Assembly (NCBI RefSeq): GCF_001651865.1
Contig: NZ_LPUX01000064.1
Coordinates: 434,001 to 498,000, forward strand
Origin: Sinorhizobium glycinis
Lineage (GTDB): Bacteria > Pseudomonadota > Alphaproteobacteria > Rhizobiales > Rhizobiaceae
DNA length: 64,000 nucleotides
Direction of reading: 5' to 3'
Shown here: positions 42,838-51,775 of the stretch, piece after piece
Numbering within the stretch: the stretch's first letter is position 1
Layout of the letters: each line of letters begins with the position of its first letter
The notes under the pieces: generated by a model
Seen by the model: only the letters and a program-made list of their open reading frames with translations
Databases searched by the model: none
Told to the model about the DNA's origin: nothing
Made by a program: the position numbers and the translations under genes

Positions 42838-43728
42838 TCAGTAGATCCTCGTGAGTTCGCGGGTCAGGGGACCGGTCGTGCCGGCGCCGATCGTGTGGCC
42901 GTCGATCCGGGTGACCGGCGTCACGCCGCCGAGCGTTCCCGTGAGGAAAGCCTCGTCTGCGGAATAGGCCTGGGCCAGTGTGAAATCGAGCTGGCGCGCA
43001 GGCCCGAGATGGCGTGAGAAAAGGTCAAGAACACGCCCCCTCGTGATGCCGTTGAAGCTGTATTTTCCCGTCGAAGTCCATAGCTCGCCCTTGCGGACAA
43101 TGAAGAAGTTCGTCGAGTTGCAACTTGCCACGAAGCCGAGCGGATCGAGCATCAGCGCCTCGTCGGCACCTGCCGCGATCGCCTGGATCAATGCCTGGAT
43201 CAGATTGAGCCGACTGTGGGAGTTGAGGCGAAGATCGAATACATCAGGCGTACTGCAGCGATAGGAAGAGGTGAAGAGCGTCAAGCCCTTGTCCGACGCA
43301 TTGAACCTGGGCGCCTTCAGTTTGGCAACGATCACCATCGTCGGCCCGCCGATCGTGAAACGGGGATCCTGGTTGGGTGTCGCCTTGCGGCCCCGCGTGA
43401 CCATCAGGCGAACATGCGCACCATCGGCGAAACCGTTTCTGGCGCAGGTCTCCATGATCGCCGCCACCACTTCCCCGCGCGTCATGCCGAGATCCAGGCT
43501 GATGACCCTGGCTCCCTCGAAGAGCCGGTCCATGTGGAGATCCACAGACAGTAGCGAACCATTGACGAGGCGCAATCCCTCCCAGACCCCGTCGCCTAGC
43601 ACGAAGCCGCTGTCGAATACCGATACCGACGCCTCGTCGCGGTGAACGAAGGCACCATTGAGATAGACCAGCACATCTTCGTTCCTGGCGTCGCCGCTAT
43701 AGCCCTGCGCGCTCTGATAATTCTGCAT
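42838..43728 (-). CDS. Class IV aminotransferase (D-amino acid / branched-chain type)
   Basis: A 296-residue fold-type IV PLP-protein. Recognisable parts are VYLNGAFVHRDEASVSVFDS, GFVLGDGVWEGLR, a middle NSHSRLNLIQALIQAIAAGA, CNSTNFFIVRKGELW and the PLP-phosphate loop ITRGRVLDL. In relatives that I recall, the segment is LNSHSKLN with the Schiff-base lysine; here the codon is CGG (Arg). If that alignment is right, ordinary transamination is unlikely. ATG 43728 is used; a longer start at 43773 is possible. It is divergent from a GntR gene. Confidence 0.82.
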   Translation of the reverse strand: MQNYQSAQGYSGDARNEDVLVYLNGAFVHRDEASVSVFDSGFVLGDGVWEGLRLVNGSLLSVDLHMDRLFEGARVISLDLGMTRGEVVAAIMETCARNGFADGAHVRLMVTRGRKATPNQDPRFTIGGPTMVIVAKLKAPRFNASDKGLTLFTSSYRCSTPDVFDLRLNSHSRLNLIQALIQAIAAGADEALMLDPLGFVASCNSTNFFIVRKGELWTSTGKYSFNGITRGRVLDLFSRHLGPARQLDFTLAQAYSADEAFLTGTLGGVTPVTRIDGHTIGAGTTGPLTRELTRIY

Positions 43729-43777
43729 TACCCCATGGCCCTCTTGTCGTCCTTCCTCCGAACGCTTTCGCATGCTA

Positions 43778-43787
43778 TTGTTGACAA
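43778..43787. promoter_or_regulatory. GntR operator candidate
   Basis: TTGTTGACAA forms a palindrome TTGT-tg-ACAA in the 165-bp gap between divergent GntR and class IV aminotransferase genes. It also overlaps a possible TTGACA -35. Confidence 0.45.
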
Positions 43788-43893
43788 TCGATCATCGACG
43801 CCGACAATGCAAGGAGATTTTCCTGCGCTTGCGATTTCCCTTTCCGAGCCGCTTCGGCTAAATGGAATTCGAAAGCCGAACCGAGGGCACCGC

Positions 43894-44568
43894 ATGCGAC
43901 CCGTCAAGAAACAGACCTTCCGGGAACAGATCGTCGATGAATTGAAGGCGGCCATCATGTCCGGCCGGATGGCACCCGGCAGCCCAATCTCGGAAGCGGA
44001 TCTCGCGGTCCACTTCGGCGTCAGCCGCGGACCGCTTCGTGAGGCTTTGCGCCACCTGATCGAGGAGGGATTTCTTGTCGCCGTACCCTATACCGGCACG
44101 CGCGTGCTCGACCTGACCCTCGAGGACCTGCGTGAAATCTCCTCATTGCGCACCGAACTCGAGATCTTCGCTTTCAAGCTTGTCTGGCCCAGGCGGGATG
44201 CGGCCTTCGGTGCCGAGCTTGCCGCCCGATGCGAGGCGCTGAAGGCATGCAGCCGGGCGGGCGACGGAGAGGCCAGCATCGCGACAGAACTGGCGCTCCA
44301 CTCCTTCGTCTTCGAGACCTGCGGCCACCGCCTGCTGCTCGATACATGGCAGCGGTTGAAAGGCCGCCTGCAGCTTTACTGGGCGACCCATCATCGTGCC
44401 CACGATCGGCGCGTTCCCGAAATCGATGCGCATGACCGCTACGTGGCGCTGGCGATCGGCAACGACTTCGATGCCCTAGCGGAGGAAATCCGCAACCATA
44501 TGAAGCAGGGCCTCGAGCGCACCGAACGCTTCGTCATGGCGCAATTACCCGCACACAGGAGCGCCTGA
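43894..44568 (+). CDS. GntR-family regulator, FCD subclass (FadR type)
   Basis: A 224-residue repressor. The winged helix carries GSPISEADLAVHFGVSRGPL and REALRHLIEEGFL; the C-terminal FCD domain has LREISSLRTELEIFAFKLV and metal-type His residues (ELALHSFVFETCGHRLL). It is divergent from the aminotransferase-SDR unit, and the D-2-hydroxyacid dehydrogenase gene follows on the same strand after 122 bp. Either may be its target. ATG 43894 is chosen from where the HTH begins. Confidence 0.88.
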   Translation: MRPVKKQTFREQIVDELKAAIMSGRMAPGSPISEADLAVHFGVSRGPLREALRHLIEEGFLVAVPYTGTRVLDLTLEDLREISSLRTELEIFAFKLVWPRRDAAFGAELAARCEALKACSRAGDGEASIATELALHSFVFETCGHRLLLDTWQRLKGRLQLYWATHHRAHDRRVPEIDAHDRYVALAIGNDFDALAEEIRNHMKQGLERTERFVMAQLPAHRSA

Positions 44569-44638
44569 AGCCAGGACGCGGCAACTCCCGTCTGTGGTAG
44601 CGCCAGTTCGCCCAAACAAATGGGCTTGGCCTTCTCAC

Positions 44639-44667
44639 AACATATATGTTAGCACTTGTATTCTAAC
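44639..44667. promoter_or_regulatory. Palindromic sites before the FAD/Fe-S dehydrogenase gene
   Basis: AACATATATGTT (44639-44650) is a perfect 12-bp palindrome. It overlaps GTTAG (44648-44652), whose inverted partner CTAAC is at 44663-44667. They lie 24-52 bp before ATG 44691 and are good operator candidates for one of the two flanking GntR regulators. Confidence 0.5.
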
Positions 44668-44690
44668 TTTCGACTGAGTGGTCGTGCGCC

Positions 44691-47600
44691 ATGATTCCAC
44701 GCCTTACCTCCACCGCCGCGATCGCGCTGCCGGAGCCGGACCTGTTCGGCGCCTTGATCGAGGGCGGCTTTTCCGGTGACGTCGACGGGCGCGCCGGCGG
44801 GCGCATCGTGTCGGCGACCGACAATTCGATCTACCAGGTCACGCCGATGGGGATCCTGTTTCCCAGGAATGCGGAGGACCTCTGCATCATCGCCCGGGTC
44901 CTGAGCCAGCCCCGCTTTCGGCGGATCGTGATCGCCCCGCGCGGGGGCGGCACCGGCACCAACGGCCAGGCATTGACCCCGGGTGTGGTCGTCGATTGCT
45001 CCCGCCACATGAACCGCATCCTCGAGATCGACCCGGTCCGCCGCGTGGCGCGCGTGGAGGCCGGCGTCGTGAAGGACCAGCTCAACCGGGCGCTAGAGGA
45101 GCACGGCTTGTTCTTCGCGCCGGAACTTTCGACATCCAATCGTGCCACGATCGGCGGCATGATCTCCACCGACGCCTGCGGCCAGGGTTCCTGCCTCTAC
45201 GGCAAGACCAGCAACCATGTCCTGGGATTGCGGGTGGTACTGATGGACGGCACCGATATCTGGTCTCGCCCGATGGACGACGCTGCCCTGGACGAAGCCT
45301 GCCGGCGCAGCGACCGCCTTGGCGAGGTCTATCGCACCGTGGAGCAGATAACCCGCGAGAAGCGTGAAGAGATCGCGAAGGTCTTTCCCGATCTCAACCG
45401 GTACATGACCGGATACGACCTCGCCCATGTGCGGCGCGGCGATGGCAGTTTCGATCTGAACGCCGTCCTCTGCGGTTCCGAAGGCACGTTGGCGATGATC
45501 GCCGAGGCGGAGCTGAATCTCCTGCCGATCCCTAAGCGCTCCGCGCTGTTCAATATCCGCTACGACGACTTCAACACCGCACTCGAAGACGCACGCACGC
45601 TCACCGCATTGGGTGTCGCCTCGGTCGAAACGGTCGACGAGAAGGTGTTGCGGCTCGCCAGGGGCGACATCGTCTGGGCCGGCATATCGCGCTTCTTTCC
45701 CGACGATGCGGGCAGTCCCGCCAACGGTATCAACATCGTCGAGGTGCTCGCCGACGATGCGAACGAACTGGACCGAAAGATTGCAGCCGTGACGCGCGCG
45801 CTCGACCATGGAGACATGCGGCACAAGGGTTACACGGTCGCGCGGGAGAATGCCGAGGTGGAGGCGATCTGGTCGATGCGCAAGCGCGCGGTAGGCCTGC
45901 TGGGCAATGTCGACGGGCCGGTGAGGCCGCTTGCCTTTGTCGAAGACACCGCCGTGCCGCCGGAAAATCTCGCACCCTATATCCGCGAGTTCCGCGCGCT
46001 TCTCGATGCCGAGGGTCTCTCCTATGGGATGTTCGGCCATGTCGATGCCGGCGTCCTGCATGTCCGTCCGGCCCTCGACCTCACCCGGGCCGAGCATCAG
46101 GCGATGATCCGCCGCGTCAGCGATGCCGTGGTCAAGCTCACCCGCAAATATTGCGGCGTGCTGTGGGGCGAACATGGCAAGGGCGTGCGTTCCGAATATG
46201 TGCCCGAATTCTTCGGCCCGCTCTATCCGGACCTGCAGGCCATCAAGGCCGCCTTCGACCCGGAAAACCGGCTCAATCCCGGCAAGATCGCCACACCGGA
46301 CGGCACGCCGCTCCTCAAGATCGACGAAGTGCCGTTGCGGGGGGCGTTCGACCGGACGATCGGCGACGACATCCGCAACGCGTTCGACAATGCAGCCTAT
46401 TGCAACGGCAACGGCGCCTGCTTCGACTTCGACGCCACAAGCCCGATGTGTCCTTCCTACAAGGCCACGCGCGACCGGCGCTACTCCCCCAAGGGGCGCG
46501 CGTCGCTGATGCGCGAATGGCTGCGCCTCCTGTCGGCGGCAAGGATCGACCCGCGCAACGAGGCTGCTCGCCAGACGACCGCCAGGAGCATTCTCACCCT
46601 GCCGCTCCGCGCCTGGAACACGCTCAATCCGGCCAATCGGGACGATTTCTCCCACGAGGTGCGGGCGGCCATGGACACATGCCTCGCCTGCAAGGCCTGC
46701 GCCGGCCAGTGTCCGGTGAAAGTCAGCGTACCCGCGTTTCGTTCGAAGTTTCTGGAGCTTTACCATGGCCGTTATCTTCGGCCGTTCAAGGATCCTGTCG
46801 TGGCCACGATCGAGACCATGCTGCCCCTGATGGCGAAGGTCAGGCCATTTTACAATTTTGCTGTCGGCTCGGCGGCCGGGCGATATCTGCTGCACCGGCT
46901 CGGCCTGACCGCGCTGCCGGCGATGCCAGCGCTCTCGCTCGAGCGGGAAGCAAAGGCGCTCGGCGTCGAGGTCGCGACGGTGGAACGCATCGCGGCTCTT
47001 CCGGCCGAGGCGCGGGCGAGAGCGGTCGTCCTTGTCCCCGACGCCTTCACCGCCCGTTTCGATCCGGGCGTCGCCGTTTCAGCACTGAATCTCGCCTGCA
47101 AGCTCGGCCTGACACCCTATCTCGCCGCTCGGCATGACAACGGCAAGGCACTGCATGTTCATGGCTACCTCCGGGCGTTCCGCAGGACGGCGTCCAGGAC
47201 GGCGGCATATCTCGACCAGCTATCAGGTCTTGGGGTGACGCTCGTCGGTCTCGATCCGTCGATGACACTGACCTTTCGCAGCGAATATGCCGCCTGGCAA
47301 TGCACACGGACCAAGGCCCGGGTCCTGCTGCCGCAGGAATGGTTGCGGCAGTATCTTTCCCGGATTGATGCTGCGAAACCGGCCGACCGAAAGCGCCTTC
47401 TCTTACTCCCGCACTGTACAGAGCGCACCAATGCCGCGGCCAGCCTCGCGGATTGGCGCGCAGTGTTTGATGCCGCGGGCACGGATCTCGAGATCGCCGA
47501 GACCGGCTGTTGCGGCATGGCTGGCACATTCGGACACGAAGTTCGAAACCGCGACATGTCTGAAAGGCTTTACGCCATGAGCTGGAAGCGACATGTCGAC

Positions 47601-47732
47601 CGGACAGGCGGGGACCAGGTAGTGATGGCGACCGGCTATTCCTGCCGGTCTCAGGCCAAGGAAATCGACGGCAAGGCGCTGGTTCATCCGATCTCCGTTC
47701 TTGAGTCCATCCTCGACAGGACAGAGGATTGA
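44691..47732 (+). CDS. FAD-binding and 4Fe-4S 2-hydroxyacid dehydrogenase (D-2-hydroxyglutarate dehydrogenase, YdiJ-like)
   Basis: A 1013-residue fusion. The FAD-binding type 4 domain (about 50-230) has APRGGGTGTNGQ (82-93) and FAPELSTSNRATIGG. The FAD-oxidase C-terminal domain includes GMFGHVDAGVLHVRP and GEHGKG. A cysteine-rich ferredoxin-like part has a first set near 570 (CNGNGACFDFDATSPMCPSY) and CLACKACAGQCP near 663. A CCG-type end is TGCCGMAGTFGHE near 940. YdiJ-type proteins oxidise D-2-hydroxyglutarate or D-lactate and feed electrons to quinone. Context with amino-acid catabolism fits removal of D-2-hydroxy acids. GntR gene downstream. Confidence 0.92.
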   Translation: MIPRLTSTAAIALPEPDLFGALIEGGFSGDVDGRAGGRIVSATDNSIYQVTPMGILFPRNAEDLCIIARVLSQPRFRRIVIAPRGGGTGTNGQALTPGVVVDCSRHMNRILEIDPVRRVARVEAGVVKDQLNRALEEHGLFFAPELSTSNRATIGGMISTDACGQGSCLYGKTSNHVLGLRVVLMDGTDIWSRPMDDAALDEACRRSDRLGEVYRTVEQITREKREEIAKVFPDLNRYMTGYDLAHVRRGDGSFDLNAVLCGSEGTLAMIAEAELNLLPIPKRSALFNIRYDDFNTALEDARTLTALGVASVETVDEKVLRLARGDIVWAGISRFFPDDAGSPANGINIVEVLADDANELDRKIAAVTRALDHGDMRHKGYTVARENAEVEAIWSMRKRAVGLLGNVDGPVRPLAFVEDTAVPPENLAPYIREFRALLDAEGLSYGMFGHVDAGVLHVRPALDLTRAEHQAMIRRVSDAVVKLTRKYCGVLWGEHGKGVRSEYVPEFFGPLYPDLQAIKAAFDPENRLNPGKIATPDGTPLLKIDEVPLRGAFDRTIGDDIRNAFDNAAYCNGNGACFDFDATSPMCPSYKATRDRRYSPKGRASLMREWLRLLSAARIDPRNEAARQTTARSILTLPLRAWNTLNPANRDDFSHEVRAAMDTCLACKACAGQCPVKVSVPAFRSKFLELYHGRYLRPFKDPVVATIETMLPLMAKVRPFYNFAVGSAAGRYLLHRLGLTALPAMPALSLEREAKALGVEVATVERIAALPAEARARAVVLVPDAFTARFDPGVAVSALNLACKLGLTPYLAARHDNGKALHVHGYLRAFRRTASRTAAYLDQLSGLGVTLVGLDPSMTLTFRSEYAAWQCTRTKARVLLPQEWLRQYLSRIDAAKPADRKRLLLLPHCTERTNAAASLADWRAVFDAAGTDLEIAETGCCGMAGTFGHEVRNRDMSERLYAMSWKRHVDRTGGDQVVMATGYSCRSQAKEIDGKALVHPISVLESILDRTED

Positions 47733-47758
47733 AGGGGAATCGGGCGGCAAGCGCCGGT

Positions 47759-47771
47759 CTTATCTGATAAG
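47759..47771. promoter_or_regulatory. 13-bp palindrome before the GntR gene
   Basis: CTTATCTGATAAG is a perfect inverted repeat around a central T, 29 bp upstream of ATG 47801. It is probably the autoregulatory operator of this GntR protein. Confidence 0.5.
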
Positions 47772-47800
47772 TGACACAGGGAACCTCTGCAGGAAGCGCC

Positions 47801-48526
47801 ATGACCATCATCGCCCCACGCGGCAATCTTGCTCAGATCGTTGTCGGCACTCTGACCGAACGGCTGGATTGCGGCGTCTACCCGCCTGGGGAAAAGATGC
47901 CGTCGAGCGCCGAGTTGTGCGAGGAGTTCGGCGTTTCCCGCACGGTCATGCGGGAAGCTCTCGCCTCATTGAAGATCGCGGGGCGCGTCGTGGCGCGGCA
48001 GGGATCCGGCGTCTTCGTACTGGAGCGGGACAGTCGCGCCATTCATTTCGATGCCGGCCGGATCGAGGACATCCGGTCGGCGATGGATATCCTGGAACTG
48101 CGGCTTGGCGTCGAAATGCAGTCGGTTGCCCTCGCGGCTGCGCGGCGTACGCCGGAAGCGCTTACGGAAATTGCCCGCACGTATGATGCGATGACCGTCC
48201 TCGAATCCGACGAGGTCGAATCAGAGGCCAAGGCCGACTTCGCATTTCACATGGCAATCGCGAAGGCAACGCGCAATCCGCATTTCCCGCGCTTGCTCGA
48301 GGCACTCATGGGGGAAATAAACTCCGAGCTGCTGATGAAGCTCAGGCAGTCCGGCGGGTCGCGTTCGAATTTCGTGAACAAGATCAAGCGCGAGCATGCG
48401 ATGATTCTGTCAGCCATAACCCAGCGCGATGAAAAGGGTGCGCAAAGTGCCCTCTACGACCATCTCGCCACCAGTCTTAACCGGTACCGAACCTTGCTAG
48501 ACGAGGCCAACCGCGAACCGGCCTGA
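47801..48526 (+). CDS. GntR-family regulator, FCD subclass
   Basis: A 241-residue repressor. The winged helix is YPPGEKMPSSAELCEEFGVS and RTVMREALASLKIAGRVVAR; the FCD domain runs from about 90 (DAGRIEDIRSAMDILELRLG, FAFHMAIAKATRNPHF). AGGAAGCGCC precedes ATG 47801, which is chosen over GTG-type upstream starts. It lies 68 bp after the FAD/Fe-S dehydrogenase gene, with its own palindrome in between. Probable target: the adjacent catabolic genes. Confidence 0.9.
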   Translation: MTIIAPRGNLAQIVVGTLTERLDCGVYPPGEKMPSSAELCEEFGVSRTVMREALASLKIAGRVVARQGSGVFVLERDSRAIHFDAGRIEDIRSAMDILELRLGVEMQSVALAAARRTPEALTEIARTYDAMTVLESDEVESEAKADFAFHMAIAKATRNPHFPRLLEALMGEINSELLMKLRQSGGSRSNFVNKIKREHAMILSAITQRDEKGAQSALYDHLATSLNRYRTLLDEANREPA

Positions 48527-48597
48527 AGCAGCATTCGATGACCGTCCTTGACCGGCAGCACTTGCTCCTCGCGGGCATTTCAATCGAAGCAATGCGC

Positions 48598-48618
48598 CAA
48601 TGAGATATTATCTCATTG
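48598..48618. promoter_or_regulatory. 21-bp perfect palindrome
   Basis: Arms CAATGAGATA / TATCTCATTG around a central T. It lies in the gap after the GntR gene, within 60 bp of a decayed GntR reading frame. It is a strong candidate operator, perhaps orphaned. Confidence 0.55.
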
Positions 48619-48653
48619 CAATTCCAGACCACGAATAAACCATCGAGATTTTT

Positions 48654-48760
48654 TCAATCCCGGCGACCCGCCTCTCGAATGACCGTCCGGCTTACGCCCA
48701 GCTCAGCGGCCAATTGATTGAGCGCAGGCAGCCGGTCGCCGGCCGGGATTCCGCTGGAGG
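48654..48760 (-). pseudogene. GntR HTH fragment
   Basis: The minus strand reads GIPAGDRLPALNQLAAELGV, then SRTVIREA and soon a stop. This is a near-consensus GntR winged helix (PxGDRLP...LAxxLGVSRxxVREA). The N-terminus and the whole ligand domain are absent. It abuts the stop of the truncated SDR. Confidence 0.65.
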
Positions 48761-48767
48761 GCTGCTG

Positions 48768-49228
48768 TCAGTCCCTGATGGGATTGCCGCGCATATAGGA
48801 CGCGTACGGAGCCTGTACCAGCCAACCTGCATCCACCGGCAGCATCACGCCTGTGATCGATGCCGCTTTTTGTGAACACAGGAACCAGGCCGCCTCTGCG
48901 ATATGCTCCGGTTCGACGAAAGCGCGCAGGGCCGTGGTCGCCTTGATCTCCTCGGGATTGCGCAGGCCCTGGGCGATCTTGTCCCTGAGGCCATCCGACA
49001 TCGTATATCCCGGCGCGATCCCGTTGACTCGCACCCCGTGGGGGCCGAGCTCGGCGGCAAGCATCTGCGTCAGGGAAAGAACGGCCGCCTTGCCCGCCGT
49101 GTAGGCCGGCAATGACAGTGGCGCAAAGCTTGCGAGCGAACCGATGTTGAGGATGGCTCCCCGACCTGCCGCCTTCAGTGCGCGGCCAAAAACCTGGCAG
49201 GCGATGAGCGTGCCATTGTAGTTCGTCT
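48768..49228 (-). pseudogene. SDR oxidoreductase, N-terminally truncated
   Basis: The minus strand gives about 150 residues of a classical SDR: NYNGTLIACQVFGRALKAAG, ILNIGSLASFAPLSLPAYTA, GKAAVLSLTQMLAAELGPHG and an intact C-terminus SITGVMLPVDAGWLVQAPYA. The catalytic Ser, Tyr and Lys are present. The first third with TGxxxGIG and NNAG is missing, because sequence upstream of about 49228 is unrelated. An internal ATG (49112) exists, but the product could not bind NAD(P). Confidence 0.75.
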
Positions 49229-49315
49229 CCCATAGGCGACGATGTAGTAGGGCATGGAGAACTGCAGGCCGAGTTCGGTATCGCGCGAGAAGGTCCCACC
49301 CGAAGACTTCAAAGT
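49229..49315 (-). pseudogene. Possible fragment of an ABC amino-acid-type binding protein
   Basis: In one minus-strand frame: SSGGTFSRDTELGLQFSMPY then YIVAYG. The FS-x-PYY pattern resembles family 3 solute-binding proteins. Only about 28 residues remain; the assignment is tentative. Confidence 0.3.
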
Positions 49316-49566
49316 TAAATGAGAGCGCGCTGCCCCGAACTTCGCGGAAACCACACTCGCCCCACCCTTTGACCGTTTGCCTAAAAATCAGGGCCGGTTC
49401 TTCTGCGCGGAGCGGACTAGATCAGAGGAAAATCGCGCCTCCTCACTGCGCTACGAGAGTGCAACAGACGACGGATGGGCGAAATCAAGAAAGGGTGCGA
49501 GATAGACAAGATTTGCTTTTCGCCGGCGCCGCGCAGCCCAGGAGGCGGGAGGGGCGACGAGACAGA
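49316..49566. other. Unassigned sequence downstream of the LysR gene
   Basis: I recognised no gene or repeat. The minus-strand LysR gene ends at 49567, and no clear terminator is seen. Confidence 0.4.
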
Positions 49567-50520
49567 TCAGGACCGCGATGTGGACGGCCCGGTCCTTGTG
49601 GTAGACGTCCAGTCTTCCCTGCTGATCCAGTCACAGAATGCGGAGATTATCTTCACGCGCTTATGAGAGCGCGGCACGACAAGATAGAACCCCGGGACAT
49701 CCTTCTCGCTCATCGATTTCAATGCGTCGATGCCGAAAGGCGCCACGAGGCTGCCATCCCTGATATCGGCCATGGCGTCCAATACCGAGACGAGCCCGAC
49801 GCCGATGCCGGAGATGGCGCCGCGGCGCATGGTGGCGGCGTCGTGGAATTCGATTTCGCTTGCGATCTCCGGCGCTTCCAGCCCCAGATGCTGGAGGACC
49901 TTGTACCAGAGGTCGCGCGCCATGACGGGATGCAGCAATGTCAGCCGGGTAAGATCGGCGGGAGAGCTGATCTGCTTTGCGAGATCCGGCGAGCAGCAGA
50001 TTATCTTGGGATCGCGCATCACGAGCTTGACGTCGTAGTCTTTCCAGTTGCCGAAGCCCCACTGTATGGAAACGTCCACCTCGTCCGCGGCAAAATCCCG
50101 AACGCTGATCATGGTGGTGATGCGGATATCCGCCCCCGGCATCAGTTGACGGAACTTCTCCAGCCGTTCCATGAGGTAGCGGGTGGCGAAGTAGGGGCTG
50201 ACATTGATGTTGATGCGATTGCGATAGGTGGAATTCGTGACCCGCCGGATTCCCTCGGTGAATTCGTCGAAGCCCGCCTCGATGAAATGCGAGAGGACTA
50301 TCGCCTGTTCCGTCGGCTCGATCACCCGCGCCTTGCGCTCGAACAGCGGCACGTGGAGGATGTCCTCGAGCAACTTGATCTGCTGGCTCACGGCCTGAGG
50401 CGTGACAAGCAACTCGTCCGCTGCGCTTCGGAAGCTACCCTGGCGCATGACTGCCCAAAACGCTCGAAGTGCGTTCAACGGCGGAAGCCGGGTGTGCTGT
50501 CCGGACAAGCTGCTCTCCAA
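49567..50520 (-). CDS. LysR-family regulator (GcvA-like)
   Basis: A 317-residue LysR-type protein. The N-terminal HTH has LPPLNALRAFWAVMRQGSFR and SAADELLVTPQAVSQQIKLL, followed by the effector domain (ININVSPYFATRYLMERLEK). The opening 'LPPLNALRAF' is typical of GcvA-like regulators. It lies 50 bp after the frameshifted FAD oxidase gene on the same strand, so it is the last gene of, or just behind, the hyu catabolic operon and probably controls it. The C-terminus is Ser/Thr-rich. Confidence 0.9.
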   Translation of the reverse strand: MESSLSGQHTRLPPLNALRAFWAVMRQGSFRSAADELLVTPQAVSQQIKLLEDILHVPLFERKARVIEPTEQAIVLSHFIEAGFDEFTEGIRRVTNSTYRNRININVSPYFATRYLMERLEKFRQLMPGADIRITTMISVRDFAADEVDVSIQWGFGNWKDYDVKLVMRDPKIICCSPDLAKQISSPADLTRLTLLHPVMARDLWYKVLQHLGLEAPEIASEIEFHDAATMRRGAISGIGVGLVSVLDAMADIRDGSLVAPFGIDALKSMSEKDVPGFYLVVPRSHKRVKIISAFCDWISREDWTSTTRTGPSTSRS

Positions 50521-50570
50521 CTACGATTTCGCATGCCGTGGACCACCTGCGAGAGGTGGGCCATAGCCGG

Positions 50571-51775
50571 TTATATCACAGCCTTCTCGATGAAAGGACG
50601 GTTCTCGACGATCCGCTCATAACCCACTTCCCTGAGATCGAGCGACCGATACTCGTCGTAGATGATCAGTTCGGAGACGCCGCGTCCGGCGGCCGGCCCC
50701 TGCTGGAGCCCGTGGCCGGAAAATCCGTTGGCAAAGACGAAATTCCTCACTTCGGGATGACGCCCGACGACCAGGTTGTGGTCGAGCCTGTTGAAGTCGT
50801 AGTGACCGGCCCATTGATTGATCACCTTGACGGCCTCGAAACTAGCCGACCGTTCTGCGAGTGTCGGCCAGATGATATCCTCGAACTCTTCGTAACGGGG
50901 CTCGAAATCGTCCCAGTCGACCGCCGGATCCTCGACCGGAGCGCAACCGGTCAGGAAGAAGCGGCCCTCCGGGCGGCAGAAAACGCCCGTCGGGTCGATC
51001 ATCAGCGGCAATCGGCCGTGATTGACGTTCGCCGTGCCTTCGGGAGACTTCGCGCAGTCGATGACGAACAGGGTGCGCTTCCGCGGTTCGACCGGAACGT
51101 CGAGACCGGCCATGCGGCGGTGAGCGCCGCACGCGGTCCCGAGCAGTTGACGATCGTGCCCGCCCTGACCTTCTGTCCCGACTTCAGCGTCACCGAGTTC
51201 ACCCTGTCACCCGCGCGACCGATGCCGACGACTTCGTCGGTGACATATTCCACACCGAGCGACCGCGCCTTGTTCTTGAAACCGTACATCAGGCCGGTGT
51301 TGTTGAACCAGCCTTCGCCTGAGCGTCCGTAGGATGCAAGCTCGATGTCGCCGACATTGAGGTGCGGGAAGGCGTCGGCAAGTTCGGCACGGCTCCAAAG
51401 CACGACATCGGCGCCACAGGAAATCTGCGCGTCATGGTTTTCCTTGAGGATCTGCGCCTGTTCCTGTGTGTTGGCCAGGAACAGATAGCCGCCGGAATGA
51501 AAGGCAAGATCAGGCTTGTCGTCGCCGACCTGCATCAGATCGCCGAAATTGCGGATGACGTCGGACCCGTATTGGCTGATCTTCACGTTGATCGGATTGG
51601 AGAACTGTGTCCGGATCGAGGAGGACGACAGGGACGTCGACGCCTTCAGATAGGTCGGATCCCTCTCGACCACCAGGACCGAGCCAGTGAAGTCCGGGTT
51701 GGCGCTGAGATAGTAGGCAACGGCGGAGCCGATTACGGCGCCGCCGACGATTATCACGTCATAGCTTTCTTTCAT
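50571..51775 (-). pseudogene. FAD-dependent oxidoreductase (DAO family), frameshifted
   Basis: A D-amino-acid/sarcosine oxidase-like flavoprotein split into two frames. The first part starts MKESYDVIIVGGAVIGSAVA (ATG 51775) and runs to NCSGPRAALTAA. The second continues MAGLDVPVEPRKRTLFVIDC and ends FIEKAVI. The frames join at about 51113-51117, where one base appears to be missing; adding one gives 402 codons and an uninterrupted family-like sequence. Its start overlaps the uronate-dehydrogenase-like gene (ATGA). Either a recent mutation or a sequencing error; if real, the enzyme is lost. Confidence 0.85.

Noticed and set aside
45093-46895. 600-codon minus-strand frame opposite the FAD/Fe-S dehydrogenase
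   Set aside because: A mirror frame with no family match; the plus-strand protein has FAD and Fe-S motifs.
49369-50622. 417-codon plus-strand frame opposite the LysR gene
   Set aside because: A shadow frame; the minus-strand LysR HTH and length are normal.
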